DNA of 64,000 nucleotides, from the NCBI GenBank assembly GCA_025201765.1, contig MU623379.1:62001-126000 (forward strand), written 5' to 3'. Source of the stretch: Daldinia sp. FL1419. Lineage: Eukaryota; Ascomycota; Sordariomycetes; Xylariales; Hypoxylaceae. The first letter of the stretch is position 1; each line of letters begins with the position of its first letter. The notes beneath the pieces are model-generated. The model ran no database searches and was not told where the DNA came from. It was given only the letters and a program-made list of their open reading frames with translations. A program made the position numbers and the translations under genes. Of the stretch, positions 21,990 to 36,150 are shown piece by piece.

Positions 21990-23538
21990 TTATGTAATAT
22001 ACACCTTCTTCAAGCGTTCGTACCCGAATACCTCTCCGGTCCGCAGATCTTTCACCTGGCCGGGGAGTAGCCCGGCTTTACGGGCGTACTCGTCCAACCT
22101 AGCTTTGCCGTAGGCCCGGCTGTTGGGGAGTAGGAGTAGATCGGGCTCGACGTGGCTCTTGCTGTGGTTTGCGTACGGGACACCCCGGGCCAATTCGTTT
22201 AACTCCATGCTGCAGATCGGGCAGACACTAGATGCAAGGGATAGAGAGGTGGAGTGGGACGGGGGCCCGGCGGCGGAATATGGGTGGGAGGAGTGGCAGG
22301 CGGGAGTTTTGAGGGCGGAGAGACCGGAACTTAAGGCGACGTGGAGAAGAGGAACGGATGGCAAGGATAGTAGGGCGTTGTGTGTGGATGTGAATAGGTT
22401 GGCGAGCATTTCCCACCTATCGGGCGAATACAGTTCCGCGTAGACGTTGGTTTCGGCGCTGGGACGCACGGCGAGCATGCCGCAGGCTTGCATGACTTCT
22501 TTCTTATAGGTGTGCTGGTAGGGGAGGAGGAATTTGCGGGCGTAGGAAAGGATTTCGGTAGGCTTAGTCGAGTGGTCACGGACTAGCTCGATGTATTGCT
22601 GGAAACGGAGCATGAATTCCAAGTTGCTCTGGCGGTGAGGGTTGTTAGTATTGAATTCCTAGGGTAGAATAGTTGTCTACGAGAGGTATTGGGATTGGGT
22701 AAAATAACTCACATCCATCTTCCGAAGTTCTTTCTTTGTATCACCTGCCGTACACCATGCCAAAGCCTCTGTAACACTCCGGTTCAAGATGCATTTCCGG
22801 ATCCTGCTCATCTGCTCAAAGGTATCCAGATCAACTAGCTGCTCGATGTCTTTCTCCTGAGCAAGTGCTCTCGCACTCTGGTTATAGCCGTGACGTAGGA
22901 GGTAATCGACCAAAAGCCGATCGAGCCGAGTCCGGCTCCAAGCCTCGTACTTGACATCGTCGACGCTGTACATGGAGTACACCTCGCTGAGGTGGCGGAC
23001 ACGAGCCTCCTCGTGGCGGTGAAGCCGCTGTTCCTCATCGGCGAAGGCGGTAAGTTTCCGCTTGACACCACGCATCCGAGCAATCATCGTATCCAGGTTC
23101 TTGAGCACATCGGCCTGCGAGGCTCCCCCATTCACACATGCTGTCGCCGTCTCCTTCAGTGTGTTCTTGACGTACGTGCCATCTTTTTCGACTTCGAAGT
23201 GGGCCGACCGGAAGTTCTTCCGGAGCAGCTCAATAGGCAGTCGGAGGAGAGGTTGGTCCTAGAAAATAGAAAAAAAAACCTAGATTAGCATTCTCGATTC
23301 CTCGATTCTTTATTCAGTCGGTTATTTGCCATGGTTGGCCGCTGGCTGGGCTGACTCGGGGCGTAAGGACAACAATAGCTATGATGTAACCCAACCAATG
23401 CCCAGCATACGTAGCAACATCAATTCATCTTCTCTAACACGACAATAACCCAAAGGAATAAAAAGGAGGGTAAGGAAATTTACTCACGAGGAGAAGGTGA
23501 TTCTCGTGATCTAACTTCGTTGCTGCAATGTCGCCCAT
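21990..23538 (-). CDS. GID9: GID/CTLH E3 ubiquitin ligase subunit GID9 (FYV10)
   Basis: Minus-strand exons are 23538-23488, 23258-22713 and 22628-21990, giving 411 aa. Donors are GTGAGT and acceptors are TAG and CAG, all in phase 0. GID9/FYV10 (MAEA in animals) forms the catalytic RING pair with GID2 in the GID complex, which in yeast degrades gluconeogenic enzymes when glucose returns. Domains visible in order are an N-terminal coiled-coil region, a LisH motif at about 129-153 (LLVDYLLRHGYNQSA), CTLH at about 158-218 and a CRA region. The degenerate RING starts at Cys335-x2-Cys338 (CPICSMEL) and ends with the typical TGEVF-to-VYI tail. The first exon (MGDIAATKLDHENHLLL) was found from the splice signals. 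Length matches the family. Confidence 0.94.
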
Positions 23539-26500
23539 CTTTCCGGGATGGAAGGGGGAAAAAACCAAAATAATAAAATCTCGACTCTCAACGTAAGGGG
23601 GTGTGGTATCGAAATGTGGTATCGAAATGTAGTTGTGTAGGTAGGTACCGTTTTTTTGTCTTTTTTGGTCGGACGATAATTAATTGACCGTTTTTTGAGG
23701 GTCGAAAGCTTTCGGCGCAAGGTCGGCAGTTTGGGCGAGGAACACAAGAAACAATGGTTCAAAGGCTTGTCCCAGGCTCGTCCCAGTCCATTAGACCGCG
23801 GTGGGCAGGTGGGGGTGGCTGTCCAACTCCACAACGGGCCGGCTTCCCCAGAGTTCAGAGGGGTCCCATCCCATAACCCCTCCCACCTACTAAAGGCAGT
23901 TGAATTGCTTATTGTCCAATATTGTCCAATAGGAGTGCGCGATTATATATTCCATTCCTTTAGGTTAGGTACTTTGTTGTAGTTTAGTGGGTGGTTTAAC
24001 TACTATGTACTGTAGGTATACGATGTGTCCACCTATCTTTTGCATACGGCTTTCGGTCTGTCGATTGAATCGATATTAGGCAAGCATAGATCGGTGTCGG
24101 TAAGCGGGCGAGGCTTAATCGGTATAAATCAATTTGTTCATGCGCTTCTTACCAACGCCAATTTTTTTGCACCCTGGTCGAAATGATATTTCATTTCCCC
24201 ATTCCCTCAAAACTTACTAGTCGTCACGAAGCAATTCTTACAAGTCATATCACATGTATATACACTTTCTCTTCTATGAATACCTACCTACCTTACCTAC
24301 CCAACCTCCAGATTAGATACTTGTGTGATGTACGTGCATCCGTGTAATTATAATTTGCCTGTGAAGGATCCACGTGAAGATGGATGGTTTGTGAATATCG
24401 CATCTACCGTGGCAAATTGTCGTCACAAGTAAACGGTTCATCATGCATCGACGAAGAGACGCGATGCTCTCCTCTTTTTTGGCTGCTTACTTCATACGTA
24501 GGTACCTAGCTAATCTACCTAGGTATATAATCGGTTCTATAAATACGTCTTAGCGATATGAATACTACATATCATCTGAGCGCATATGTAAATTATCCCC
24601 TGTTCCTGTTTATGCTAATATATTAATATAATACCACATCGCTGTGGCGCCTGTCTCTCTCCGTGCTTCTGTGGAGGCGGATACTCCCGAGTGGTCTCCT
24701 TGATGCTCGTAAATTGCCTAGTGCGACTTATTATGCAGTCACACACATCCGTCCTTGGTCACAGGAACAAGTAGGAGTCGACCGGGGACTCACGGGACTT
24801 GGAAGCTAACAGCAAGATCGTCCACCGTATGTGATAATCGAACTGCGTCTAACAGATAAGTAGAAGGTAGGTTGAGGTTAAGGAGGTCACTTGACTTGTT
24901 GGTCTGAGACTTTATACCGTCTCTTCGCAACCTATAAGTCTAGACCTTGTCGAGTAATTGTTTCTATCACTTAGTTACATGTAATAAAAGATAGGAGAGA
25001 GAGATTAGGTACCTGGATATGCAGAACAGAAAAATCATTTGCCGAGTCACCGAAACCAGTCAACTTGTCTGCAGGTATTGGAGATCCACGGTATCATACG
25101 AAGCAGGAATCCATCCCATCAGACTTGCAGCATGTACGATATGCGCAGTATGCGCGGTTCGCAGTCTGCAAGTTTGCAGATTCCGCTGCTAAATCAAACC
25201 CGATGAAACACATTTCGCTCTGAGACAACCCTCTGTTTTTATATATAAAAATAAAAAAAAGGTTCGCCGTTCAGCGGCCGAGTTCGATACCTCCAGTTCC
25301 TATTCAGGATATTACAACTTGACAATAGTAATTTTTTACGTCGTATCCGACCTTGTTGAGTTTCAAATATACGGAGCGGAATTTGTGTAAACAGTTAATT
25401 TTTAATTTCAAGTTCTGGTCTCTCTTAACTATACAGTAACTTGGCGTGTTAAGAAATTTCTTTTCGCTAAACTACCCGCAATGCATCATAAACTCCGGAC
25501 GTGTAAAATACGAGATAGAAATGAATAAATAGAAAAAAGTAAGTAAACGAACCAACAAGCTGGTGCCAGTAGGTTAGGAACCTTGCGCGGTCGGGCGTGG
25601 GGGCCTTATGCGACGATGATTGGTTGATAATTAGGAACTCCTGGTTTTTTTTCTATTAGTGTTCTGGCCGGAGAGCGAAAAGGGGGGCAAGATTAGAAGG
25701 AGTTAGAGATAAAAAAGGGCTCCGGCGTGGGTTGCGCCATCTACGAAGTGACCGGAGTGGTAAGGTTGAAAAGGGAAATTTGAGGAAACGAGGGAAAGAG
25801 GTAAGTAGGGTAAGAGGGCCAAAAGGGCAAAAAAAAAGGGAAGCAGCAACTTGTTTTTGGAGGGACCATCTTGGAGGGACAAGAGGGACCACGGGCATTA
25901 AGAGAAGGTACAGAAGGTACCATGTGGTCTGTGCATTTTGGGGGGTCATATGTTCTTGAGAAGGTAAGGTATGCCTACCTGCTACCTTTAATTCTCCTTC
26001 TCTTCTCTCCTCGATTTAATTTCTTCTGTGAAGACGCAAGTTTTAAACTTCTTCTAAAATCAATATCCTACTTGCACCACATCCCCATTTCCATAACTCC
26101 AAAAACCCCCCTTTCAATTTTTTTACTCGTTGAAGTTTTCAGGTGTTGATTCGGCGGCTCTACCTGGTCCGTTCATTGATAATTCCCACATTTCACGCCT
26201 ATTCGAGGCTATTTCTCTCGAAAGCACGTGAAGTCACTTGACGCTGGAAGATCCAAGCACTTGCGCCAGCTCCCAGTTGCCAGTTCCCAGCATACCAGGC
26301 AAAGCAAGCAGCAGCATAACACTGCACGAGACCTGGGCACATGATTTACGGTATGTCATTCAACCTTTTTTTTTTGGTCCCCGTTTACCTTTCGCGTCGC
26401 ATCGTCGTTATCGTCACCTTCATCATCATTTCTCCAAGTGCGACGAATAATTTCTTCATTCGCGCAAAAAAGCAATGGCCTCCCCTCCAAATTATTGCGA

Positions 26501-27147
26501 AAATTCTCGCGTCTTCTATCCCGTCGCAACATGGTCTACCAATCTATCCGGATCCAAAGAACAGTATCATTATGCAGATGCAGATCTCGTCTATAAAATG
26601 ACGTGAGGTCCATCTCTATCGCGACTCTTCTGTCTTTTTCTTTTCCTTTTCCACTTGGAGTAAACTCGTATATAAAAATCGAACCAATTCTATAAGGAGA
26701 AGCCTCCAAGTTTCAGAAGTGTTATCTTCATCAGATCATATCTTATCATATATTATCATAAATATGTCCAAGGCCGACCTCGTAGTCCCCCGGTCCCTCC
26801 TCTACGGACGTATTATCTTCTATCTAATGTGTCAAATCACACCTTACACTGCCCCCGTCACTATTTCTATCGGATAATTTTGTGTTAAAAAAAAAAAAAA
26901 ACCATGACAAGGCTCATTTAATTTATTGATATATGTATAAATACACAAATTGACGGCGATAATGTAATTTTAGTTGTTTATACTTTTATACCTATGGTGT
27001 CACGCATATATACTGACATCGGCAGACCTCTCGTGACAAGCCTAAAAATACTTACCACGCACCTTAACGTGTTCCGGATCGCATAGGTGTTAGGGCCTAC
27101 TGTAGGTGTCGTCAATCGACTACAACACTTCCTTCAGCTAAGCGACT
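23539..27147. other. Long intergenic region (3.6 kb), promoters of GID9 and CBF1
   Basis: No supported gene. It has TAGGTACCTAGG motifs near 24500, a purine-rich patch at 25660-25910, pyrimidine-rich patches around 26000-26110 and 26630-26660, and CACGTG boxes at 24371-24376 and 26225-26230. Short open frames here lack coding character. Confidence 0.55.
26225..26230. promoter_or_regulatory. CACGTG E-box upstream of the CBF1-like gene
   Basis: A palindromic CACGTG about 920 bp upstream of the bHLH gene start, followed by GTCACTTG (26233-26240), a one-mismatch CBF1-type half site. This gene's product is predicted to bind CACGTG, so autoregulation is possible but unproven. Confidence 0.25.
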
Positions 27148-28178
27148 ATGGAGTCAAACGGTTACTCTCATACAGAGGCGTTACTTGAGCCTTTAACTCA
27201 TATCAATCGAGAACATCTAGCTGCCATGGCGGACGCGGCTGTCGCCGATCAGAACGACTTCAACGCGTCATCCCCATCTAGTCCTAGCCAGAAAAGAAAG
27301 CGTGGCGCACCAGACTCTTCCCCCGAGTTGCGACGCGCTAAGCGCGTTCCTCCGAATATTTCAGGCACTCCAGACGCAGCATATGTTGAGAGTGCTGTTG
27401 AAGCTGCCCAGGCAGCCGCACAGGCAGCAACTAACGCTGACTTCTCGGCTTTACAGCAGGCTACAGCTGATCACCATGATACTTCGGACCACGCCAATGC
27501 ATCCAGCACTGCTGCTGCCGCTCTGGGAACCTTATATCCTACCATCCACGTTCCTCAATCTACGGAAGAAACATTTGCCGCGCAGGCTGCAGCAGAGGCA
27601 GAACATCACCAAGATTCGTCATTCGGGCATAACGATATGCTTCGCGCAGACGGTCTTCCGGACACATCTACCAATGGCCTCTCACAATCGCAGAACGGCG
27701 TTAGGTCAGCTCAGCCGTCTTATACGACTAGCTCATCTGCTTCCAAGCCGGCTGTAGGCTCAGAAGAATGGCACAAGCTACGCAAGGACAACCATAAAGA
27801 GGGTGAATTATGGTTCCACCATGCCACTAAAAAACCCATGCTAACTTGATTCCAGTGGAGCGTCGACGCCGCGAAACTATTAATGAAGGTATCAACGAAC
27901 TAGCTAAGATCGTACCTGGTTGTGAGAAGAACAAGGGGTCGATCTTGCAACGCGCCGTCATGTTTATCACTCAGCTCAAGGAGAATGAAGCCCAGAACCT
28001 AGAAAAGTGGACTCTAGAGAAGCTATTGACCGAGCAGGCAATCCAGGAGCTCAGTGCTTCAAATGACAAGCTTAAACAGGAGTGTGAACGAGCTTACCGA
28101 GAATTAGCTATATGGAAACAAGTGGCACAGAACGCAGGGCTGCAGCCTCCCCAATCTAAGGAAGAATCTTCCTCGTGA
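27148..28178 (+). CDS. CBF1: bHLH transcription factor, CBF1/CPF1 type
   Basis: Exons are 27148-27802 and 27856-28178, giving 325 aa. The 53-nt intron (GTGAAT, GCTAAC branch, CAG) interrupts the basic region between Glu218 and Val219, and removing it gives EEWHKLRKDNHKEVERRRRE. The DNA-contact triad is His216, Glu220 and Arg224, the class B pattern that reads CACGTG. The helix-loop-helix follows to about residue 265 and runs into a leucine-containing coiled coil to about 310. In yeast, CBF1 binds CDEI elements at centromeres and MET gene promoters. In filamentous fungi it regulates sulfur and general metabolism. Residues 1-210 are Ala/Ser-rich and disordered, with a basic KRKR cluster near residue 50. 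The very short intron in the DNA-binding region and the C-terminal domain layout make the family call strong. Confidence 0.92.
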
Positions 28179-28689
28179 TCTCGGTTTGGCTCTGAACAGA
28201 CTCGATAGTCTTTGATACATGGCGTTATCCCTTTTATACCCCCGACGACTTCTGTTTTATTGCGACATCGATCGTTCTCCAATTGCCATGAGCATAGCCA
28301 TATACGAGAATCTTAATGCTCCGTGCGAGATTAGCCTTAGCTAACGTGCAGGCCGGCAGCATTACTCGTGTTTCAAGGTCACCTCGTTCGCAATGTCCAG
28401 TAGTGATGGGCGTCGGGCTCGGGGATTTTGGTTGGCGACTGGTCGGAATAAGTCTTGCGGCATAGGCGTTGGTGGGAAACTCGTTTACTTCACACCCCTG
28501 GTACGGACGCCAAACTAAAGGGTTTTTGCCTAAGAATACAAGCCTTGGGCCAATTGTTATCTCAGTGGGGCTCAGACTAGGAGGACGGTTTTGCTTTATA
28601 TCTTTTGTGCCACAGCAATTTTTAGCCAATCAGATCCCTGGCATACCCCTCCCACACAAAACTGTCTCCTAATCTGAGGTAGGAATGTG
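28179..28689. other. Short normal-composition region before the AT island
   Basis: It has balanced base composition and no supported gene. The minus-strand open frame at 28234-28629 begins at TTG and shows no recognisable family. Confidence 0.5.
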
Positions 28690-29505
28690 CTCGTTTATAT
28701 GTTGTAAATTATATCAAAAATATTAAAAATATTAAAAGTATTAAAAATATCAAAATATGCTTATTAATAAGTTAATTTGTTACTTCTTTAACTTATAAGG
28801 TACAATTAATATTTTTAAATTGCTTGCTAATGTATTCCAGGAGCCTTAAACCCTAATCTTTAATTGAACTACTCGCATTTATCCTTAGTCCAGTTATCTT
28901 CCAACACGAACCACACATTTAAATAACACATTTAAATTTTAAATGAATTCAGTTTAAGTGTGGCATTAATTTTAGGTTTAGGAGGTATACCTTAAGCTTA
29001 CAGTTACGCATTACAGCTTATTTATTAACTTAAATAACATCAAAAACCAAATAAAAAACTAAGCTTTTGAATAACAATACGAACGCACTTGAGGCTAGCG
29101 AACGTACTCAAGGCTAATGAATATGCTTAAGGTTAGAAAAGGTTGTTTTTAAATTATTAACGAAGTTTGGGATTAATTGAAATATTATTGGTTATATTAT
29201 TATTGAGTGTTATATGAACTTAGAAGGTAAAATACGCGATTTTTATCCCCTGAATCCAATAATACACTAACACTACAACAAAAAAATCAGGAAAAATGCT
29301 AACAGGTTTTAAAATACCTATCACTAACTCTCACAACTTGTACAAAATGAATAAAGCCTTTTATTGCTTTATTATTGCTTAGTAAAGGTGGTAATTAAAT
29401 AGTGTTTTAAATGATAACCTAAATTTCCTAATTATATATAATATTCTTATTCTTTTATTATATTATATAAAAATTAAATATAAAGTTTTATATCAATTAT
29501 TATTA
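28690..29505. other. AT-rich flank of the retrotransposon, degraded sequence
   Basis: Composition changes abruptly near 28690 from balanced to strongly AT-rich, and no coding frame survives. It lies outside the LTR element, so it is either an older RIP-mutated repeat into which the copia element inserted or RIP that leaked past the element. Confidence 0.6.
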
Positions 29506-29510
29506 TTTTC

Positions 29511-29690
29511 TGTAGGAATGTTGATCATGTGACCATAATGGTACAAACCCACTTTAATCTTGTATTTAACTCTACGTATTTTGATCTTTAACCAAAATAC
29601 ATTCTTTTTTAAAATAACCACTTTTTATTGAATTGATTTAAATATCTTCATTTTTATTATTATATGTAATGGTACCTTATCTATTCAATA
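29511..29690 (+). repeat. Left LTR (180 bp)
   Basis: It begins TGTAGGAATG and ends CTATTCAATA. It aligns without gaps to the right LTR with 26 transitions and no transversions. Confidence 0.95.
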
Positions 29691-31339
29691 TTAATTAATA
29701 ATTAATAATAAGTTGATTATAAACCAGTTAGGTACCCAAAAGGAAAGAAATAACTTCAATATTAAATCCTAACGAGAAGAGGCGAACAACCTTAAGATTT
29801 TATGTTTTAATATATAATTTTAAACCCAAAATTTTATATTATTGTATATAATTTTGGAAGTAATTTATGTTAACTTAAAATCTCTAAAAAATGGAAATAG
29901 TTTTAGTGTTGAATTTATAATCCAAAGTATACATTCATTACGTACAGATAAATAATATTAAGGTTTTTTTTATTGATGAAATAATTTTAAGAAAATCTAT
30001 ACTAATTAAATTATTATATGTTTATTATGTATTTATGTTTATAACGTACATTTATATTTATTATAATATTATAATATATTAAGAGAAAATAATAATATTA
30101 AAAATTATGTTACATTTCTACCCTATTAGTAAATTTTAAATTCCACCTAAATTTTTTTTCTAACCCCACTTAAAAAATTTTATATATTACAATTATAATT
30201 ATTACTACCTAAAAATTTAACATTTAAGGAAAGAATAATTTAACACCTTATAAAATAATTTTACAAAATAAGATTGATACAATTTCCTTTTATAATAACA
30301 CATTTATTTATCTCTTTTTTACTATTTTTTCATCATAATAATTAATATTTTCATTATTTTAATTATAATATTACACCCTATTTATTTTTTTTAAATTTAT
30401 TACAATTAACAATTAATATAATTAAATTAATAAAAGAATTTTAATTGAAGTATGTTGATGATGAATAATTAAGCATCAACCTTAATACTATTAATATAAT
30501 AACTATTTTAATAACTTAAATTAATATATATATGGCTGAAAGTATAATAAGTTACGATGAAGATATAATTGATGAAGGTTTATGACATACTTTCAAAAAT
30601 GATTTCTATGGTTGGATTCCAGCCTATTTTGTTAAGATTTGATGTTTGTTGCACATTAAAGTTAAAAAATACCTTAAATTCTATAACATTTTTATTAGAA
30701 CAACACAAAATAACTTATATATATTTATAACTATTACTAATATAGAATTATTCCTTAAATTCCTTTAAAATAAAATAAATAATTTATTAAGAATTTATTC
30801 TTTTAAATTTAAATCTTTAATTAACCTAATATATTTATGCTTATTAAAAATTATGGTAGAGGTTATTATAATTAAAATAAAATTAACAATGGCAATATTA
30901 ATATTACAATTTCCAGCTGCAATTACACAACCTTATTTAATACAATTTGTAAACCCTCAAACAATCCCTCAAATACCCTAACTAATTTAAATACCTTAAT
31001 CAATTCTAATACCCCAACCTATTCCAACATCTTAGCCAATTTTAATACCTCAATAAGCTCCATAAATTCCTTAAACACTACAGTAACCAATCCTTCTAAC
31101 ATAATAATAATAAATAATTCCTCAAATATTTTAAATACCTTAATAAATTTTAGCAATTCCTTAATATTAATTAACCTAAATATTCCTAATAAATAACTTT
31201 ATATAATAGGGCTAATATATGGATAATATAAAAACTTAATTAAAAATAATATAACAATTTATTATAAAATTACCTATTTATGGATAAAAAAAATAATTAA
31301 TAATATGAAGATCTTAATTTCTTAATTTATTAATTAAAT

Positions 31340-31560
31340 TATACCCCAATAATAATTTTAAATTTGGAGGTGAAAAATATGAAATATTAGATGAACAAAT
31401 CCAAATCTTCTTATTTTATTATTATAAGTTCAGAATTAAACCTGATTTATATATTAATACCTATAATATAATATTAAAAGGAATAATTTTGAAATTTTTC
31501 CATAAATATTTTATACAATAAGGTTTTAATTTTAATATAATGGTTAATAAAATATACAAT
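31340..31560 (+). pseudogene. gag-like remnant of the copia element
   Basis: One frame reads KFGGEKYEILDEQIQIF and then FYYYKFRIKPDLYINTYN, resembling the start of a retroelement gag. Stop codons follow. This is a weak call that rests on position and the short readable segment. Confidence 0.35.
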
Positions 31561-32649
31561 TTTTTTTATATTAATAAAAATCTTTAAATATACATATCCA
31601 AATAAAAGAATATAATAATTAAGAATATTATATGGAATAATTTTGGAAAAATTTTATTTAAATACCTTAAAATATTAATTATTTAAATATAATATATTTA
31701 TAAAAGCTTATTAATTAATTATATTAAAGAAATCCATTTTAAAAAAGGCTTATATTATGTTATATAAAGATATCCAATATTTTTATCCATTTTTTTTTAA
31801 TAATTTGATATATTTGAAAATATTTATACTAATTTTTAAATAATAATAAATAATATATATCAAAATTTTCTTAATAAATATAAGATAAAAAATAATTACT
31901 ATTATACCAATTAAATTTATTAGAATAATCAAAAACCTTATTAAGCAAATTAAAGTAAAAATAAATATTTCAATAATTAAAAACATTTTAATAATGGAAA
32001 TAGAAAGAAAAAATATTTTATTTATAATAAATTAAATTATTAATTTACCAAATATCCTATATATAAATAATATAATAAATATAATAAATGATATTAATAT
32101 ATATAAAAATAAGAAATGGGAAATATTGAAGAGGATTTTGTAACCTTCTTTATTAATTATAAAAGAATTAATATTAATTATAATGATAATAATATTGATG
32201 GTGATAATAATAATTTTAATATATGGTATATATAATATATTAATAATAAATATAATAATAATAATTAGATTTAATTATTAATTATATAATATTTTATAAG
32301 TTATAATGAAGTTGATGGTCCTTAAATTGCTAATATTTTTATAAATTAAATAACTTTCTATACATTCACTGTAATAGATATTTTTAATAATAATTATAAG
32401 TATTTTTTGGATGTAGCCCCAGGTTCCCCTTTTATATTTTATTTTAAAAACCAATATTCTTATATATTTTAAGGTATTTTACCTGATATTAAAACAACCA
32501 GAATATTATTAAAAGACAAAATACAAATAAAAATATTATAACATATATATCTTAATATTAAAATAAATACATTTATAGTAGGAATATATATTATATAATT
32601 TGGTAATTATTTAGAGTAGGGGAATTTTAATATTATTAATGTACTTACC

Positions 32650-32740
32650 CCATTTAAAACTATTTAATTTTATATTATACCTTATAATATATTATTTTTA
32701 TTATATCTTTATAATATAGATTATTTAAGAATTTTTTAAA
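32650..32740 (+). pseudogene. Remnant of the pre-integrase region of the copia polyprotein
   Basis: One frame reads FYIIPYNILFLLYLYNIDYL, followed by RIF and a stop. The pattern matches the conserved segment upstream of the integrase zinc finger in fungal copia elements, where Pro-Phe-Leu-Leu-Cys-Leu and Asp-Met-Asp are usual. Two TAA stops lie inside. Confidence 0.6.
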
Positions 32741-33039
32741 TAATGTTAAAAATATATTCATTTATAAAAATAAATATTATTTTATTATTTGGAAATGGGG
32801 ATACCTATGGTTTTTGTTTAATGATAAAGAGTAGATGGTTGTATATTATTATTTGATTGAGGAAGAGTTATAATAGATATATAAATATTTTAATTATTTA
32901 GTTGTAAATTAATTTTATTATATTCTTATAAAAATTAGATATAATAAATTAAATTAAACAATTATTAAGAAAATTAATAAATATTATTACTAATGTTAAA
33001 TATATAATAGTATATTAAAATAATTTAAATTCATTATGA

Positions 33040-33600
33040 AAGATGATATTAATTTTAATTATAACATCTATATCAATATAATGTATATTAGAGGCAAACC
33101 AATCTTTTATACCATTAATAAAATTACATTATTCTAAATAACAAAATTCCTTAAAAATATAATAATAAAACACATATAAAATACATTAAAAATAATATAA
33201 ATTAATAATTATTTTAGATTGCTTAATAATCTAATATTTAATATTGATACCAATTTCACAACTAACAAATTTACCTTAAATATAAAAGTATTATTAATAT
33301 CTATTAAAAAAATACCCATTAAAACATATAATTTAATTAAAAAGATTAAACAATATTATAGCCTATTACAATAAGTATATAAAATAATATTAGAAAACCT
33401 TTAGGGTACCCAAATTGATATCTATCATGTTTTATAAATGACTATAAAAGTTATTAACAATATAATAAAATCAGATGGTTTAGTACCAATATTACTCATA
33501 TTTAGAACATATCCAAAATTAATAGATAGTTTACCACCCTCTCCTTCTATTACTGCTCAAACTATAACTATCAAAAAAATAATAGATGAAATTCGTAAAT
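33040..33600 (+). pseudogene. Integrase core remnant of the copia element
   Basis: Near 33040-33160 a frame reads KDDINFNYNIYINIMYIRGK and continues PIFYTINKIT. The position corresponding to the first catalytic Asp of the integrase is Asn here, the change expected from a G-to-A transition. Further along (33430-33600) AIKVINN-like and GLVPILLIFRTYPKLIDSLP text continues the post-catalytic part. Several stops interrupt it. Confidence 0.65.
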
Positions 33601-34089
33601 TTAAAGTTAAATGATAAGTTGATGATGCTTTAGGTATAAAAAACGGACCAAATGTATTGGATATATTAAACCTACTTTTTTAGTTTAAAGTACATGTTTA
33701 TTATAAGAATAATGGTTGGATTAGCCTTTATAAACTAATTGTTTAAGATGGTAAAACCTATATTATTAAAATAAATAGAAGATTAATTAATTTTAGGATT
33801 ACAGTTATGAAATTATATCTTCATAATAAATTTATACGTATTTTAGACTTTGTTAATAAAGATTTTAATTATAAATATAATAATAGTAACAAATATGTTT
33901 CTAAGGTTAAAATACCTATAGTAAGATGATTATAAGGATAATCTCTTAAAAATAGGAACAAACCCCGACTAGCGAATTCTTACAATATAACTTACCTATT
34001 TTTTAAAAAAATAATTAATGTAAAATTATTACTATAATTATGTTAAAAAAGGAAAATTACCACCTTAAGTCAATTATTTAAAATAGCAG

Positions 34090-34990
34090 ATATATAGGAA
34101 ATTAAAGGACTCATTAAATAAAGAGTATTTTTATTTAAAAAATATAATAAGATGAAATATGGGAATGTTTAATTATTTAAATTACAGATTATTTATAAAA
34201 TTAAAGGAAAGGATATTAATAAATTATATAAGAAATTACAATTTATTATTTAAGGTTATAATAATAAAGGAAAAGAAGAAATACTTACATAATTACCCAC
34301 AATTTAACATTTTAATTAATGGATTATCATTACACTCATTCTATTTTTATAATAATGAATTAAAGGAATGGTTGTGTGGTTTTGTAATATTACACAAGCA
34401 TATACCCAATTAAATACTAACTTAAACTATATTATTATTACTACACTATTTAAAAAACTTAAAGATCATTTTTTTAAAAATATTATAATAATTATTTTAA
34501 AACCACTTTATAAAATAGCTAAAACTAATATACATTAATGGATAACTTATTTTAAACACCATCACAAGAAGTTTTTCATGGTTATGTTAACTTATAACCT
34601 ATGTCTTTTGATTTTGAAATTATCTAACCAATTTGATCTAATCAGAATGCAAATTAACAATATACTCAAAGTATTAGATAAAGTATTTAATAAATTGAAG
34701 GAAGATGAAATGAAAAAAATTAAATTTAAAGTGAAATTTAAATCATATCTTAATAAAGATACCCCATTAATATTTAACAATTATATTATCTTAATTAACA
34801 ATAATAATAATATTTATCTATATTAAAAAAAGCAAGGTAAAAAAATTGCACTAATCTAGAATAAAAAGGATAATACCACTTAGCAATATATATAGCAATA
34901 AGTTTGTGGCATTTATATCGTTTTTATTTATTAACCTAAAGCAACATTTAATATATGTAAGGCAACTTAACATAAAGAACCTAAAAAAGC
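34090..34990 (+). pseudogene. Reverse transcriptase remnant of the copia element
   Basis: Segments around 34100-34410 (EIKGLIK, then a frame with NYLNYRLFIKLKE) and around 34830-34930 (KQGKKIALI, then QYIAIS-like text) match in order the reverse transcriptase part of fungal copia elements. Stops and missense changes are frequent. The RNase H part further on is not clearly readable. Confidence 0.5.
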
Positions 34991-36150
34991 CAAAATTAAT
35001 AAATTTAATAAACATCTTCAATAACAACTAAACAATCTACCATAAGAACTCCAATATATTAAATTAAATTTTATTATAATAAAAATCTTTATATTCATTA
35101 ACAAATTATTTACAAATAATAAGGACCTTAATTTTTAAATTAATTATAAAATTTTTATCACTAATAAAATTATAATAAATAAATTATTTATTATAACCAA
35201 TAATCTAATTCATTAAAACTTTATAAAATGTAAATAAGTTACCTAAAACATTCTAATAAACAAAATCTATATTATAATACATAATGTAAATATGGTTATT
35301 ACAATTGGAACAATAATAACATCTATATTTAACAAACTCCAACTCCTTGTAACACCTATAATCGTATATACTAACTCATTCTTACTTTATAAATATCTTA
35401 TTAAACTTAGAACAACGAAAGAAAAACAATTGATAATCAATATCATATTACTCCAACAATCTTACAAACAATAAAAAATTAGTAATATATAATAAATTCA
35501 CAAATAAAATAATCCAACCAATACAATAATAAAATTTAATATTAATAAAGCCCTTACAACATTCATTAATATTAATTGTTTTACATTAAAACTACAAAAT
35601 TAAATTAAATAAACTTAAATAATACAAATAATATTAATTATTTTTCTTAATCAATTTAACAATTCAAACAAATAAATAAATATAGTTTTTAAAAAAGAAA
35701 AAATTATTAAATAGGATTATACACTGTTATATATTTTAGAATGGTTAATTATTACATTTTCAAATAAAACTCAAACCATTAATTTACAAACCCTTACTTT
35801 TCATTTATTAATAAACTTTCCTTAATCATCTTCATATATTTTTGATAACACTTTTGTTAGTAGGATATATTTAATTCTAAGATACTTTAAATTATTAATA
35901 CTAATTTTAATAACTATTAATTTATAATATTATAATATTATTTATTCTATTGGAACATTAATCCAACATTTTTTAGGATATGGATTTATATTATTTTATA
36001 AAGGGGTTGTTAGTTAATTTAGTGTAGGTAAAAACAAAAGGAGGATTATGGAAAAAAACCGATCTTAATGTGTTTAAATGCTTAAGATTATAACCCTAAT
36101 TAGCGCTCATTAATGTTATATAATTTTGCAAGAAAAAAAAAAATTGCTAG

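Noticed and set aside
25730..26150. Several short open frames in the purine/pyrimidine-rich patch upstream of CBF1
   Set aside because: Low complexity on both strands, no splice context and no protein-like composition.
28234..28629. 131-codon open frame on the minus strand next to the AT island
   Set aside because: Begins at TTG, no recognisable family, and lies in the 3' flank of CBF1.
31783..31986. Ile-rich open frame in the AT island
   Set aside because: Product of extreme AT content in the dead retroelement.
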